Shown here: one piece after another, positions 1 to 11,729 of the stretch
How the letters are laid out: each line of letters starts with the position of its first letter
Numbering within the stretch: the first letter of the stretch is position 1
Source: Monocercomonoides exilis
Taxonomy: Eukaryota > Preaxostyla > Oxymonadida > Polymastigidae
Assembly: GCA_001643675.2 (NCBI GenBank)
Contig: LSRY02000047.1
Location: 310,001 to 374,000, forward strand
Reading direction: 5' to 3'
Length of the DNA: 64,000 nucleotides
Translations under genes and position numbers: made by a program
Notes under the pieces: generated by a model
What the model saw: the letters and a program-made list of their open reading frames with translations, nothing else
Databases searched by the model: none
What the model was told of the DNA's origin: nothing

Positions 1-597
1 AAAGGTATATAACTGTAAACCTGTGTCATACTGTGACCATTTACAGACAAATTTGGCTTCCTGACGAACCGAGAGATAATTTTCACGTCAAAACCCCAAT
101 TATGAAAACAATAATTTAAAATGCTAATATTGCATCATATTAATTCAAATAAGCGAATAATAAGAATTTGATTTTCAAAAATGATATTGACAAAAAGTCA
201 AAATTGGAATTTTTGAACGCCGGACCGTTAGGGATGTCAGTGACTAAAATGGAACCAAAATCTGGTTGGAAAGTTTTTTTGTTTTATTTTTGAAACAAAG
301 TGAAGTACGAAAAATAATAAAATGATAAAAATTAATATAAATTGATTTGTATAACGAGAATTCTAAAAATCAGTAAAAATAATATAATATTTTAAAAAAT
401 CATAACTGATATGGATTCACAATTTCTGATTGACGTTTCAAAATATTTTTATTTCTGAAACACATGTTTAAATCATAGTGGAAAAAATAAAAAATATCTG
501 ACTTTTTCGTATTATGATTTCAATTTCACTGACATGATAGCCTAACTCTTAATTTTCACTCTTCAGTGATATCCATCACTTATCATTCAAATATTAC

Positions 598-830
598 AAA
601 ATTTTTTTAAAAAGTTCCTTTTGTTTAATTTTTTTAATAAAGAAAAATTTCATATTTCGATAAATTTTCTGTTTCCACTCACGAAACTTCACTAAAATGG
701 AAATATAAACGTTGTCTAGATTTTGCTTTCATGACAGCGAAATTTGGTGAGTGGGAACAGAAATTTGATCGAAATATGAAATTTTAATTTTATTTGAAAA
801 TTAAACAAAATGAACCTTTCAAAATAATTT
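598..830. repeat. long palindrome (inverted repeat, arms ~93 nt)
   Basis: The left arm (598-690) and right arm (739-830) are near-complementary over their whole length, around a ~48-nt centre. Key shared blocks are TTTCATATTTCGAT, TTCTG-CCACTCAC and, at the outer ends, the TTTTGTTTAATTTT and AAAAGTTC blocks with their complements. The structure could form a hairpin and has the shape of a MITE-like non-autonomous element. No target-site duplication was established by eye. Confidence 0.75.
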
Positions 831-1007
831 AGACATATGGTGAACTTTCTCCAAAATTGTTTAGTTGCTAATTCGAAACAAACTTTATTGAGTGTTCTGA
901 AACAAAAAATCAGTGTGTCAGCCTTTTATTGATTGAGTATTGGAAAGCGAAGAAAATGTCAAAAAATCATCGTATCGAAAAAATGATGAAAAATCGAATC
1001 CAAATAA

Positions 1008-1386
1008 ATATTATTTGTTGAATAACACAAAAAAATCTTCTTTTTCTGACAAAAATCATCGCCATGGAGATTTAATTATTTTTCAATGATTACCCCTCAC
1101 ATTGTTTTATTATGCATAATCCTATTAAGGAAAGTTATTTTTATTTTCATAAATTTTAATGAAAAATATTTAAATCATAAATAATTCAGAAAGTGTATGC
1201 ATCGATGAATTCAATAGCGAATAAAGTGTAACTTTCAGCATCCTGTTTTTTTGTCAATACAAAATAGTTATTGAAAATGGATAGTCTCACAATATGAGAT
1301 AAATTTATTCTTAAAATATCATATTTCCATGACGATGATTTTTGTCAGAAAAAGCGGATATTTTTGTGTTTTTCGACAAATAATAT
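1008..1386. repeat. inverted repeat, arms share a dispersed block
   Basis: Positions 1010-1069 and 1324-1384 are reverse complements of one another with few mismatches. Both carry the core CTGACAAAAATCATCG (or its complement) followed by CCATGG/CCATGA-type sequence and a terminal TATTATTTGT. Weaker complementarity continues inward to about 1120 and 1270. A third, direct-orientation relative of the left arm is at 57520-57660, so this is a dispersed family and not a private hairpin. Confidence 0.7.
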
Positions 1387-1630
1387 ATTTGATTATCTTT
1401 TAATCCACATTTTCACAATATAAATTATCTGTTTGAAAATTCACTTTGAATATTGATAAATAAACACTGATTAGTTGTAACCTCTTTCAAACGTTATTTT
1501 TTTTTTTAAATATAATCCCTTCAATTGTAATATTTAACAATTATCATGACTTTTTTATTGAATGAATAAAACATCTCCAAAGAAATAAAACTGTTGAAGA
1601 ATCAGCATTTCAAAAATTGTTTTATATTTG

Positions 1631-1902
1631 GAGGAAAATATGAACTTACAAGCTTTTTATGCACAAAGCATATAAAAATTGTTTCACTTATAACCTTATT
1701 AAACTTTATCAGATTTCAAAATAAATAAGATTTTCATATATTTAAACTAACATCATTGAAATAATAACATTATGTTTTGTGACCTCACATGTATTTCAAA
1801 AAATAAACCCATTTATTTCACATTTTTTGATCACAAAAAGTTTATCTGATGTGCATAATTTTTCAATGAAAATGCCTGAAGTTATATAATTTTGTCCCAT
1901 TT
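1631..1902. repeat. dispersed repeat block, copy 1 (direct pair with 57061-57343)
   Basis: This ~270-nt AT-rich block aligns with 57061-57343 in the same orientation through many collinear anchors: TTTGCACAAGGCAT-like, AGATTTCAAAA, GATTTTCATAT, CATCATTGAAATAA, AAAAAATAAACCCATTT, TTTTTGATC-CAAAAAGTTT and TTTTTCAATGAAAATGCCT. No reading frame spans it. It looks like a degraded non-autonomous element or conserved intergenic repeat. Confidence 0.8.
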
Positions 1903-2549
1903 CAATATAATCACCCGAATTATTGGGATTTAATTTTTCATTATTTTCATTAATATTGAAAAGTTACGGTATTTTAATCACTTTCCGACGCTCAACCAAT
2001 GGAAGGTTTTATTTAAAAAATGTTTTTTTTTAAAAATCAATTTGATTAATTGAGAATATGAAGTTCAACAACTAGCATTCTAAATCAAATTACATTTTGT
2101 GAAATGCTTTCCTTTGAAAAGTGTTGAAGCCACTTTTTTGCACTTTTTAAGACTGAATGAGAGACCCAAACTGTTCAGCTTCACAAACGAAGCAAAAGGA
2201 AAGTACTTATTACATGAAAAGTATTTCTTATCGAAAAGATTTATCACGATCTCCACCAACGTGATTATTGAAATAATTCTCCTTCAACATCTTCTTCTTC
2301 TCATTCTTTTAAAAATAATTATTATCATCATCAAATTCCACTGGAATTCATTTTTATCTTCCTCTTTTGCATCTTTATTGAATAAGAAATGAATAAAGGT
2401 TTATAAATCAGCATTCAAAACAAAAGAATTTGTTTGTTACAGGAAATGTTAACAAAGAAAGTGTAAGCGATGAGAATCATTATTTGAATATCTAAAGAAG
2501 ACAAAAAAGAAAACAAAGACAAGAAGAAAAAGAATAAGATGAAGAAATG

Positions 2550-2816
2550 GTTTATGCTGAATAATCAGAGTTAAACACATTGACTGCTTTCGCAAACAAA
2601 ATTCTTGCAGAAGCAGATGTGAGGAAAGAACGAAAGAAAAAAGGAATGAAAAAGAGAGATAATGTGAATTAAATCTGATGGTGCTCTTTGGACGAGCTTG
2701 GAGACAAAGTGAACAAAAACCCATTTGATGAAAATGCGGAAATAAAGAAAGGATTCGAATTTCAACACATATTATTACAGCAAAAGATAACCGATTTATT
2801 TGGTGTTGCAACATAA
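2550..2816 (+). pseudogene. eroded coding relic, unknown family
   Basis: One reading frame carries protein-like stretches interrupted by stops. A first piece (from about 2571) reads LTAFANKILAEADVRKER and continues with basic residues to a TAA near 2671. After another stop, a second piece in the same frame reads LDELGDKVNKNPFDENAEI and runs on to FGVAT-stop at 2814-2816. The two pieces have mixed, globular-looking composition unlike the surrounding A/T noise and stay in frame. I read it as an inactivated gene fragment, possibly with lost introns. I do not recognise the family. Confidence 0.35.
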
Positions 2817-3609
2817 AAATTTGATTGAAATTGTGCTTCACATTTTCAAACATTAATTCTCTAATACGAAGGAAACCATCTTTTCACCAAGCAAAAATAT
2901 TGGTGATTATTTTTGAAATCATATCTTTTATTGGAGTGTTGATTCTTTAATTATTTTATTTCTTAGGAAATGAATTCTTCAATAAAATGAAAAATGCTTG
3001 ATAATTGTTTTTATAAATTTGATGTTTGAGAAAATTTGCATGAATTAAGTATATTTGAAAAGAGTTATAAAATTTTTGTGTTCATTTATCATTATTCAAA
3101 GAGAATTTTCATTTCGAGTTTTTTGATATGTTAAATGTGGATTCAAAAATCATCACCCATATAGATGGAAATATTATCACAATTTATGGAATAATAAAAA
3201 AATAACATTCATTTAGCATTTTTGTGTTTTTAATAAAATTGTTGCATTCGTTTGTCCATCCAATTACAAAAAATCATCAGAAAGAATTTCAAAAATATTG
3301 CATTGCCTCATTTCCAGCTGTCATCATAGGAAATAATATTTCAAATTTTATAGAAAATGTTCACTCATTGAACTCTCAATCAGTGCATGAATATTCCAGT
3401 TTTAAAAAAATTATTTGATCGTGGAATCCATAACAACAAACTTAGAAAAAACAAAGCGTTCTTTTTCTTCTAAATCACAAGCCGAAAATGCCATCGCAAG
3501 ATAGAATGGTTTGAATGCATATATTACTATGGTCTTTTTGAGTTTTTTATTTTTCATTAATTTCTTCTGTTCAAACATATGCGAATTCAATGTGAATGCC
3601 TAAATCTTC
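2817..3609. other. intergenic, nothing recognised
   Basis: AT-rich DNA without a convincing frame. A 64-codon frame at 3224-3418 (+) has no features I can support. Confidence 0.6.
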
Positions 3610-5063
3610 TTGTTTTCTGACTGCAATGTATTTTCAAAAATGCAGACGGAGAATGCCACTCAAAAATGCACTGGTTTGCAAACATATTTGCTTTTTGAAT
3701 TTTTGCTTTTTTCTTTTTATTCTTTGTTTTTTATTGAAGAATTGCTTAATGAACTGGAAGGCTGCACTGAAATTGAACAGAAAGTTAAAATCCTTGAAAT
3801 GAATAAAATGATTGATGAAACGAATGAAAAAGAATTCAAGTCTATTTTCGGGATTGAGCTGTTTGACAAAATACCAAAATGATTGAAGAAAAGAATTTGA
3901 CAATTGAAAATGCAGCTTCATTTCTAAAACACTTAGGTTATTGGAAAATAATTTATCAAGTTGATGAAGATGAACTTTTTTATTCCCAGCTGCTCAAAAG
4001 ACTCAAGAAAGTGATTCTTGAAGAATATGGAAAAAGAGAAAAGAACGAAAAGTTTTTGGTTGATCTCAGCAAATGCTATCTTTTTCTCAATTATTTTCTT
4101 GGAGATTTATCAAAAGAAATGACAGAAATTTGTGTGCCTTGCCTTCTGAAAGCTGCATTGACTAAAGATGTGACCGAAGAAGCTCAAAAAGAAGTGGAAA
4201 TGGCTTTGCTGGCATTAAGCTGCATTTGTGAATTTTGTGCATGAACGCTTCTTTATGTTTTATTAATAATCTTTTTCAACATATTTTTTAAATAGAAAGT
4301 GAAATATGAATTGTATGAAAAGGAGACGAGTGAAATCATCAAATATCATCAAGAATATCGCAATCTGACGCGACTTGCCTTTCAATCAGCTTTGCAATTT
4401 TTGGTTTATAGATTGAAATATCGCAAAAGCTTAGAAAAAGTGATTATGAATGAACTTCATTTCATGAGAGAAGCAATAAAAGAACAAGAAGAATTAAAAA
4501 AATGTGTAAATTGAAAAAGAAAAGAAGAAGAAGAAGAAGGCGAAAAAGAAATGATAGAAACGAAGATTGTCGGTCGATAGTTAAATGTTATTTTGGGTTT
4601 TTTTTATCATTGCAATTTGCATGATGATGAGGCATTAATCAGACTAATTTGTTGCCTTGTTGGATTGTGCAAAGCAGTGAAAGAGCATGAAAGAGAAATA
4701 ATCGTTTGGATCATTTTGATATAAAATCTTTTAGCACGTAATGAAACTGCAGACCTTGATATCTTTGTGAATTACGGAGCTGTTGGTGCTATTTTTGAGA
4801 TAATACGAAGAACAACGTTGAATGATTCAACCGCAAGAAATTGTTTGACGTGTTTAATGGAGACTTCGGAAAGATTGAAAAGAAAGGAGAACGAAGAAAT
4901 GAAAGAGGCAAAAAGAAAGGCAACAAAAAGGAAATTGTTTGAAAAATTGGAAGAAGAAGGATTCGAAGATATCATCACAAGCTTTCAAACTATATTGGAA
5001 TATTTTAACAGAGTTTACAATTCTCAATTATCAATAAATTTTGAAGACTATTCTGTAAATTGA
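3610..5063 (+). pseudogene. inactivated paralogue of the ~440-aa helical family at 24914-26364
   Basis: The translated pieces match the intact minus-strand gene at 24914-26364 along its whole length and in order. A short first exon (3610-3673) is followed by an intron opening with GTTTGCA (3674-3739) and then ELLNELEGCTEIEQKVKI. Next come MIEEKNLTIENAASFLKHLG, EIIKYHQEYRNLTR and a C-terminus ending in EDYSVN. Four lesions break it. An A-run at 3876-3879 is one base short relative to the frame needed to join DKI to KMIEE. In-frame stops lie at 4512 (TGA), 4578 (TAG) and 4722 (TAA), and at the first two the intact paralogue has Trp. A second intron probably lies about 4228-4303. An extra unrecognised intron could hide some stops, but the frameshift plus three stops make decay the simplest reading. 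Confidence 0.75.
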
Positions 5064-5904
5064 TGGTTCATTCGCTTTTTGATTCACTCCATTTGACATT
5101 GATCTGAACATCTGTTCGCTTTTATCGAATTCGAGAAAAAATAACTTTCTCTTCAAAAAGAAATTACATTCAACGCTTAATTTTGCTTTTAAGGATTTTC
5201 TGAAGCAAAAAATTGAGTTCATTGATTGCGTCCAGGTTTTTTTTTTGATCTGGTAAGTTTGCTTTCTTTTCTTCTCTTCCTTCTGTTTCTCTTCCTCTTA
5301 ATTCTTCTTTTTATTCTCTTCGCCAATTTAATTCTTCAATATTTCCCTTTCATTTCAATCGTATTCTCCAATTTGGACTTAGATTGAAAAAACTCCAATA
5401 AGATGTTTTGATTGATGATGAAGAAGTGTAATTGCTTTGAATGACGTTGCAGTATCGAAAAAAAGTTTAATATTTATTTGACAAATATAGAAGAACATTA
5501 TTTTCAGAGTTTTTAATTCAAAAGTCAAACGTTGAACCATTTTGATAAAACTTATTTTTCAACATAACAATTTTGTTTTAATTATCCTTTTATGTTTCAA
5601 AAGTTCTGAAAACAAAAAGAAAACATAAATTTTTTTCGAAGTGTTTTATCAACGAAAACAAAAACTGAAATATTCAATTTTGTATCACATTTTTGGAAAA
5701 CAATCGCAAAAACGACAAATATTATTTCAAATAAACACAAGCAAATTTTCAAACAAATTTGAAAACAAACACCAATATTCATTTTTAAAAAGTCCAACCA
5801 TTATATTGTCTTTAACAAAGTTTGATTCATCAATAATTGCTTTTTTCCACGTTATTCTGCATATTTATATTAAATATTTTCTTTACAAACGTAAGATAGC
5901 TTTG
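5064..5904. other. intergenic, nothing recognised
   Basis: Non-coding AT-rich DNA between the pseudogene and the kinase-like gene. Frames at 5641-6006 (+) and 5597-5797 (-) are Lys/Phe-rich and give no coherent protein. The upstream regulatory region of the next gene should lie at the right end, but I see no diagnostic motif. Confidence 0.6.
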
Positions 5905-8900
5905 ATGGCAAAATCTCAAGCAGAAAAGAGATTTGAGCAATTTTTATTGGATGAATGTTTGCAGTTTTTTGTTTTTGCAAAGTTGCTAAATTTGACTCAC
6001 CTATAAATTTATCTATGCATTTCACTCTGAAAGATAAATCTGTGAAGTTTTTGAGGAATGTTGATGAGTGCAGGGTGTTCAGCACAGTGAAAGAAAATGG
6101 AGAAAAGAACATTTTGAAGCATTACCATTTTGAAGACAAATTTTGTTTGGCAAATGAACAAATTAACTTGAAGCTTTCGAAAGCGAAAACAATCAAAAGT
6201 CCATATACTGAAAACATTGTAGAAGCAACATTTGATGATGATAACGAATTGCGCATTATTTTTGAGTACTGTGAAGGAACTTTACTGAAAGATGATATTG
6301 AGAAGAGAAAAAAACACTGGAAATACTATTCTAATGAGGTTTGCACATTGCATTTATTGACAATGTTATATTTGCAGTTTATAAAATAATATTATCAAAA
6401 AAAATCAATTTTTAATTTTTTCATTTGTTGAAGGAATTGTGGACTATCATTACAGAACTTTTGCTGGGGCTTTTTGAATATGTCAAGATGGGTTTGAAGC
6501 ATGGTAACATTCATTCGAACAACATTCGTCTGACCCCTGATGGACACGTGAAACTAGGCATGTGAAAAAGTTTTTCCTTTTTTTTTTAAATATTCAACAC
6601 AAATCTGAATATGAAAACGTTTTTGATTTTATCAATCAGGAGAATTACGAATCAAGAAGCCATCATCTGCGTTGGGACAAGCATCCGCTTCGTCTTCGAG
6701 TTCATCTTCATCGGCTGTTCAAGCGTTTTCAGACTCAGCAACCGATCTCAGGCAACTTGGAATGGTGCTCTTTGAATTGTGCACGCTCCATCCTTTGTCA
6801 TCAAATGATTTGGATGAATTGTCATTGAATGGCTCAAGGAGATTTGTTGAGAATCACTTCAGGGATTCAATTGACAAAGGGATTGTGTCGCTAATATCGA
6901 TTTTGCTAATCCACAACCCAGACAGCGAATTAGACTTGATCGACGTGCTAACTTATCCGAGTGTGATGTCTAAACTTCCAAGACAAGACAAGACGAAACT
7001 GGAAACATACGAACCGACACATCCCAGCCTCGGAACTAGCTTCAACGACACAAATGGAAACTGGCAGAAACACAGAGATTACCCACAAAGCACACAAAGA
7101 GGCGAACGCAGAGAACATCTGATGAGGGATACGAAGAGCAGCACTACAGATATGAGCGCATCTGTGGCTCTTTTGATTCAAGAGAAAGAAGAGACCGAGA
7201 AGAAGGTCAAGTTGCTGACTGAATTTAATGAAGAGCTGAAGGGGAGGATGGGTATGATGGAAAGACAACAAAAGCAGTGTCAGAGGCAACAACAAGAGCA
7301 ACTTCAGCAACAACAAAAGCAATTGCAGCAACAGCAACAACAGCAACAACAACGGCAACTACAAGAACTGAAACAACAACAGCAGCAACAACATCAAAAA
7401 CAACTGCAACAATTGCAACAATTGCAACAATTACTACAACAGCAACAAAAGCAACAGCAGCAGCAACAACAGCAATTGCAACAGTTGCAACAACAATTGC
7501 AATTGCAACAGCAAAAGCAGCAGCAGCAACAACAACAGAAGCAGCAACAACTGCAACAACTGCAGCAATTGCTACTGCAGCAACAACAAGAGCAACTGCA
7601 ACAACTTCAAGAAATGAAACAACAACAACTGCGACAGTTGCAACAACAGCAAGAACTGCAGCGACAACAGCAACAGCAACTACAAGAACTGAAACAACAA
7701 CAACTGCAACAACAGCAACAGCAGCAGCAACAACAAAAGCAAATGCAACAACAATTGCAACAGCAGCAGCAACAATTGCAACAGTTGCAACAACAGCAAC
7801 TGCAAGAATTGCAGCAACTACAAAAGCAAATGCAACAACAACTGCAATTGCAACAGCAAAAGCAATTTCAACAGTTGCAACAATTGCAACAATTGCTACA
7901 GCAGCAGCAGCAACAACAACAACAGCAACAGCAAGAACTTCAACAGCTACAACAACAGCAGCAGCAACAACAAAAACAATTGCAACAACTGCAAGAACTG
8001 CAACAATTGCAACAGCAGCAGGAACAACAACAAAAGCAGCAGCAGCAACAGCAAGTACAAGAACTGAAACAACAACTGCATCAGCAACAACAACTGCAAC
8101 AACAGCAACAAAAGCAACAGCAGCAGCAACAGCAGCAACAATTGCAACAGTTGAAACAACAACTGCAATTACAACAGCAAAAGCAACAGCAACAGTTGCA
8201 ACAACTGCAAGAACTTCAACAGCAACAACAGCAGAAGCAGCAGCAGCAACAAAAACAATTGCAACAGCAGCAGCAGCAGCAACAACAGCAGCAGCAAAAG
8301 CAATCGCAACAACTGCAAGAACAGCAGAAACTTACCAATGATATCCTCAACTTCTTGATATTTCTTCTACGCGGAGAAACAGAAACTGACAAAAGTCGTG
8401 ATCTTCTCGAAATGCCTAAGATGCACCGAAAAATGATGGAAGAGTGCGCTGCTTCAATAGACAGTGAATTGGCTTCTTCTTCTTCTCCAATTTCTTCCTC
8501 TTCCTCTTCCTCTTCCTCTTCCTCTTCCTCTTCCTCTTCCTCTTCCTCTTCCTCTTCCTCTTCCTCTTCCTCTTCCTCTTCCTCTTCCTCTTCCTCTTCC
8601 TCTTCCTCTTCCTCTTCTTCTTCTTCTTCTTCTTCTTCTTCTTCATCCTCCTCTTCTTCTTCCTCCTCTTCTTCTTCCTCCTCCTCTTCTTCTCTTCCTT
8701 CTTCTCTTCCTTCTTCTTATACTTCTTCCTCCTCTTTTCCTTCTTTTCTCTCAAGAGTTTTTAGTTGGGTTTCTCCTCCATCATCAACTACTTCTTCTTC
8801 CACTTCTTCTGTTGCTTCGCCACAGTTATCATCCACATTAGCATCAACAAAGTCTTTAAATGTGACTTCAACTTCTTTTCTATCTTCTTTTTTTGATTCC

Positions 8901-10834
8901 ATTTTGATGACTTTTCATTCTCTTTCTTTTGGTGTAAGTTCATTTTTTGATTCATTTTTTGATATGTTTTCTTCCGAAAAGGAGGAATCAAAGAAACAAG
9001 AAACAAGAAAAGATGATCTTTGTCATTCAACAACATCTTCTTCTTCTTCCTTTTCCTCTAACCCTTCTCCCTCCTCCTCTTCTTCTTCTAATAGATCATC
9101 TTCTTATCCTTCTTCTTCTTCTTCAAATAGGTTGTTATCTTGTCCTTCATCATCTTCTTCTTCCTCAAATCCGCTTTCCTCTTCCTCTTCCTCTTCCTCT
9201 TCCACTTCCTCTTCCTCTTCCGCTTCCGCTTCCGCTAATCCTTCTTCTTTTCATTCTTCTTCTAGCAGGATATCATCATCATCATCATCATCCTCATCAT
9301 CCTCATCACCACCACCACCACCATCATCATCATCTTCATCATCATCTTCTTCTTCCACTTCTCTTTTCTCTTCTGCTAATTTTCACCCTCCTTCTTCATC
9401 TTCTTCGTCTTCGGCTCATTTTAAAGACGATGCATACGAAATTCATGTTGTTCAAGATGAAGATGATGATATTCCGATTGTTTATTTGAGAAGTACATTA
9501 CGGCTGCTGACAGACAAAAGCAACGCGCCTTATTTAAGCATTGATGAAGACACTGCAACGTGCTTGGCATCTGATAGAAACTTTCTGGTGACTGTTGACA
9601 AGACTTTGAGCAAAGTGTGCGAATTAGAGTGAGTAAATGAATGAGTAAGTGAGTGAATGGATATATAATTATGTGTATTTATTTTCTAATGCTATTTATT
9701 AGAAATTGTGCCATTTTTTTGTTTGGAAATGCAATTTGTTCGCTGTTCTATTTATTATTTGATATGTCTGCCTTTCATTCTCTTAAATTGTTGATTGTCT
9801 CATATGCGTTTTATTTCTTATGTTGCTGGTGCATTTTGTTCTGTCTTTTGTGAATTGCTCCATTTTGCCAGGGGTTTTGGGAATGGTGTGTCTTCTGCTT
9901 CATTCAGAATATTAACCAAACATTGTTCATGATTTATCTAAATTTCAATTACAATATCAATATCAATTTCTTATCTCTGGATGCTTTTATTGAATTCAGT
10001 TCGTTCTCTTTCAGAGTTAATCCTGCTTTTGTTGTTGGAATTGGTCTGATCAGAAGAGACAGTCTGTCTGACATGCGCAGCAGATTGGGCGAAGACAGCA
10101 ATTCTTTTGGATATCAAAATAGGTGTGCTTCATTTTAAGAAATGCTGCAAATGTAATTTTTGTTGCTAATTCTTCTCTTTCTCATTCTTTCTCTGCCCTA
10201 TGCTTATTGGCCATATGTTACAAATAACACATTGACATATTTTCTTTTTAACATTTTTGATAATTTCAATTATTATTTCCGTTTTCATCAAAATTAGTGG
10301 GTGTGTTGCACATGGCGGATGCCTTACAAAGTGCATGGACAGCTATGACATTTATGATGTTGTTTCGATTGAATTATTTATCCCTGATAATTGCGGGAAA
10401 GAAACATCTGAAGCTCATTTTTATGTCAATGGAGTGCTTCAAGACGTGTATTTGTGCAACTTTCCAAAGAATGTAGTTTTGGGGGTGTGATTTGTGCAGT
10501 TTTATTGAAATAGCTAAATCCCATTTTCCCTTCATAATTCTCTTTCTTCATTTTTCCCCTGATTTTTTAATGATTTTCAAAATGTACTTGTTTGGATGAA
10601 TGCTATGTTTCCAGTTTCATCTATTTGGCAAAAAATCATCGTGCCGCGTTTTTGGATTCTCAAAAATATCGGGTTTTACAAATCCTGGCCATAGATCGTT
10701 ACAGGCTATCAGTTGGTAGAAGTGAAAGAGGAGATGGAACTCTTTTCATTGAAATTTTGCTTCTTTGCTTATTTTCTTTCTTCACTTTTAAATCGAAAAA
10801 TTTCCGTTCATGCGTTTCTATTCTATACTTTTAA
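5905..10834 (+). CDS. pseudokinase-like / polyQ / polyS / SPRY-like protein, 7 exons
   Basis: Model: exons 5905-5956, 6034-6338, 6434-6557, 6640-9628, 10015-10122, 10298-10486, 10615-10834; phases agree at every junction, giving 1328 aa. The start MAKSQAEKRF is the first Met of a short exon. Residues ~20-240 resemble a protein kinase: a hinge-like LRIIFEYCEGTLL, a catalytic-loop equivalent HGNIHSNNIRL where HRD is expected, no DFG, and an F-helix-like DLRQLGMVLFELCTL. The Asp-to-Asn change and missing DFG predict no catalysis. A coiled coil follows, then Gln-rich ~370-724 and Ser-rich ~770-850 and ~957-1087. The last ~165 residues (VVGIGLIRR, HFYVNGVLQDVYL) fit a SPRY/B30.2 fold. Introns 1 and 2 open with GTTTGCA; intron 3 appears to be GC-AG. 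From memory, kinase-SPRY proteins are a large oxymonad family. The end at 10834 is less certain than the rest. Confidence 0.75.
7267..8330 (+). repeat. CAA/CAG trinucleotide-rich tract (polyQ)
   Basis: About 1.06 kb of mixed CAA and CAG codons, punctuated by Leu, Lys and Glu codons, lies within exon 4 of the kinase-like gene. Mixed codon use makes it an impure repeat that should be more stable than a pure CAG run. Frames on both strands stay open here and give spurious poly-Ala/Thr and poly-Leu proteins. Confidence 0.9.
8493..8616 (+). repeat. TCTTCC hexamer microsatellite (polyS)
   Basis: About twenty perfect tandem copies of TCTTCC encode Ser-Ser, followed by TCT-rich DNA that keeps encoding Ser. 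The same tract reads Lys-Arg repeats on the minus strand and Pro-Leu repeats in another plus frame; both are shadows. Confidence 0.9.
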
Positions 10835-11729
10835 TTTTTTTTCTTTTTAAATTTTTCTTTTAATCTTTCTTTTTTTCTCATTTTCCCCTGCAAAACCGTT
10901 TATCATTTATTTGCATTTGATTGCAAAAGCACGCTGATTTCTTTCAGCTTGCTTGTGCGTTGATGTTTCAGAACCAAAGCAGTGTTTGGCACACAACAGC
11001 AGACAATGCAAATGCATATTGTTTTGTGTCAATCTTCTTTGGGAGTTGAGATGTTATGCACTTGCAAATTTGCATATTGATAAACTATCTTGTTATTAAA
11101 GTCCATTTTCTATTTTATTTTTGGCAACAACCTTTTTCTTTTTGACAAATTCAATTTTCACTCAAGAATCTGGACTATTGAAAGAAAGAAAAAGTGTGTT
11201 TTAAAGACCTTTGAAAATATTGAGAACTATATTTATTGTTTTGTTGAAATGGGATTAAATGTGAAGTGAATGAGCAAGAAATGTCAAATTTAATCATGAC
11301 TCCCTTGAGAAATAAAGACAATCATTTTTGGAACCCACTCTCAAACCAATAGAACTTTTGAGTATTTGCATTTTGAACACAAATCCAAGCAAAGGCTGTT
11401 GACATTTGATGTTTTTTGGACAACATACAAACAAAATTCGTTTTCATTGAGCTTGCAAAACGGGTAACATATTCAGAAATTTCAATGATATTATGTGAAT
11501 GTTTGAGTGATGACTAAGCTTTAGACTATAATAATGATACGATTCCACATGATTCTTGTAATTCTCTGTTGAAAAACCTCTTATTTCAAAAACCCAAAGC
11601 AACTTTAGGTAATGGCAGTTCTTTTAAATCTCATGTTTCTTCTACGAAGCAAATGCACTCTTGTGTCTTTTTGTCAATTTGAAAATATTGTTTCATTCAT
11701 TAAATGTGCAAGAGGGAAATCTGCATGTT
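10835..11729. other. convergent intergenic region, nothing recognised
   Basis: This 895-nt stretch separates the 3' ends of two convergent genes. It is AT-rich with no frame, RNA gene or repeat that I can support. Confidence 0.6.

Larger units (their letters stand above)
1..2549. other. AT-rich gene-poor region with repeats
   Basis: No convincing gene is visible here. Base composition is almost entirely A/T and all six frames are broken except one 97-codon frame at 2099-2392 (+). Its second half is a run of Leu/Ile/Lys from AT-rich DNA, so I do not call it a gene, although its first ~40 codons could be an eroded exon. The region holds three repeat structures listed separately: a palindrome at 598-830, an inverted repeat at 1008-1386 and a dispersed block at 1631-1902. 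The last two have relatives near 57 kb. Confidence 0.7.

Noticed and set aside
2449-2853. 134-codon minus-strand frame
   Set aside because: Its sequence is the reverse of a protein-like plus-strand relic and consists of Leu/Phe-rich strings.
3610-5063. Alternative genetic code with TGA/TAG read as Trp or Gln
   Set aside because: The long intact genes use TAA and TGA as ends with no internal stops, and the plus-strand copy also has a frameshift and a TAA, so decay is simpler.
7277-8341. Long open frames of poly-Ala/Thr (+) and poly-Leu (-) across the polyQ region
   Set aside because: They are alternative readings of CAA/CAG repeats, which lack stops in several frames; the Gln frame joins in phase to the kinase-like exons.
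8416-8841. Lys/Arg-repeat (-) and Pro/Leu-repeat (+) proteins over the TCTTCC tract
   Set aside because: Shadows of the hexamer microsatellite that encodes polyS in the real gene.
9653-9853. 66-codon frame inside the large intron of the kinase-like gene
   Set aside because: Phe/Leu/Ile-rich with no conserved look; it lies between a good GTGAGT donor and a TTTCAG acceptor.
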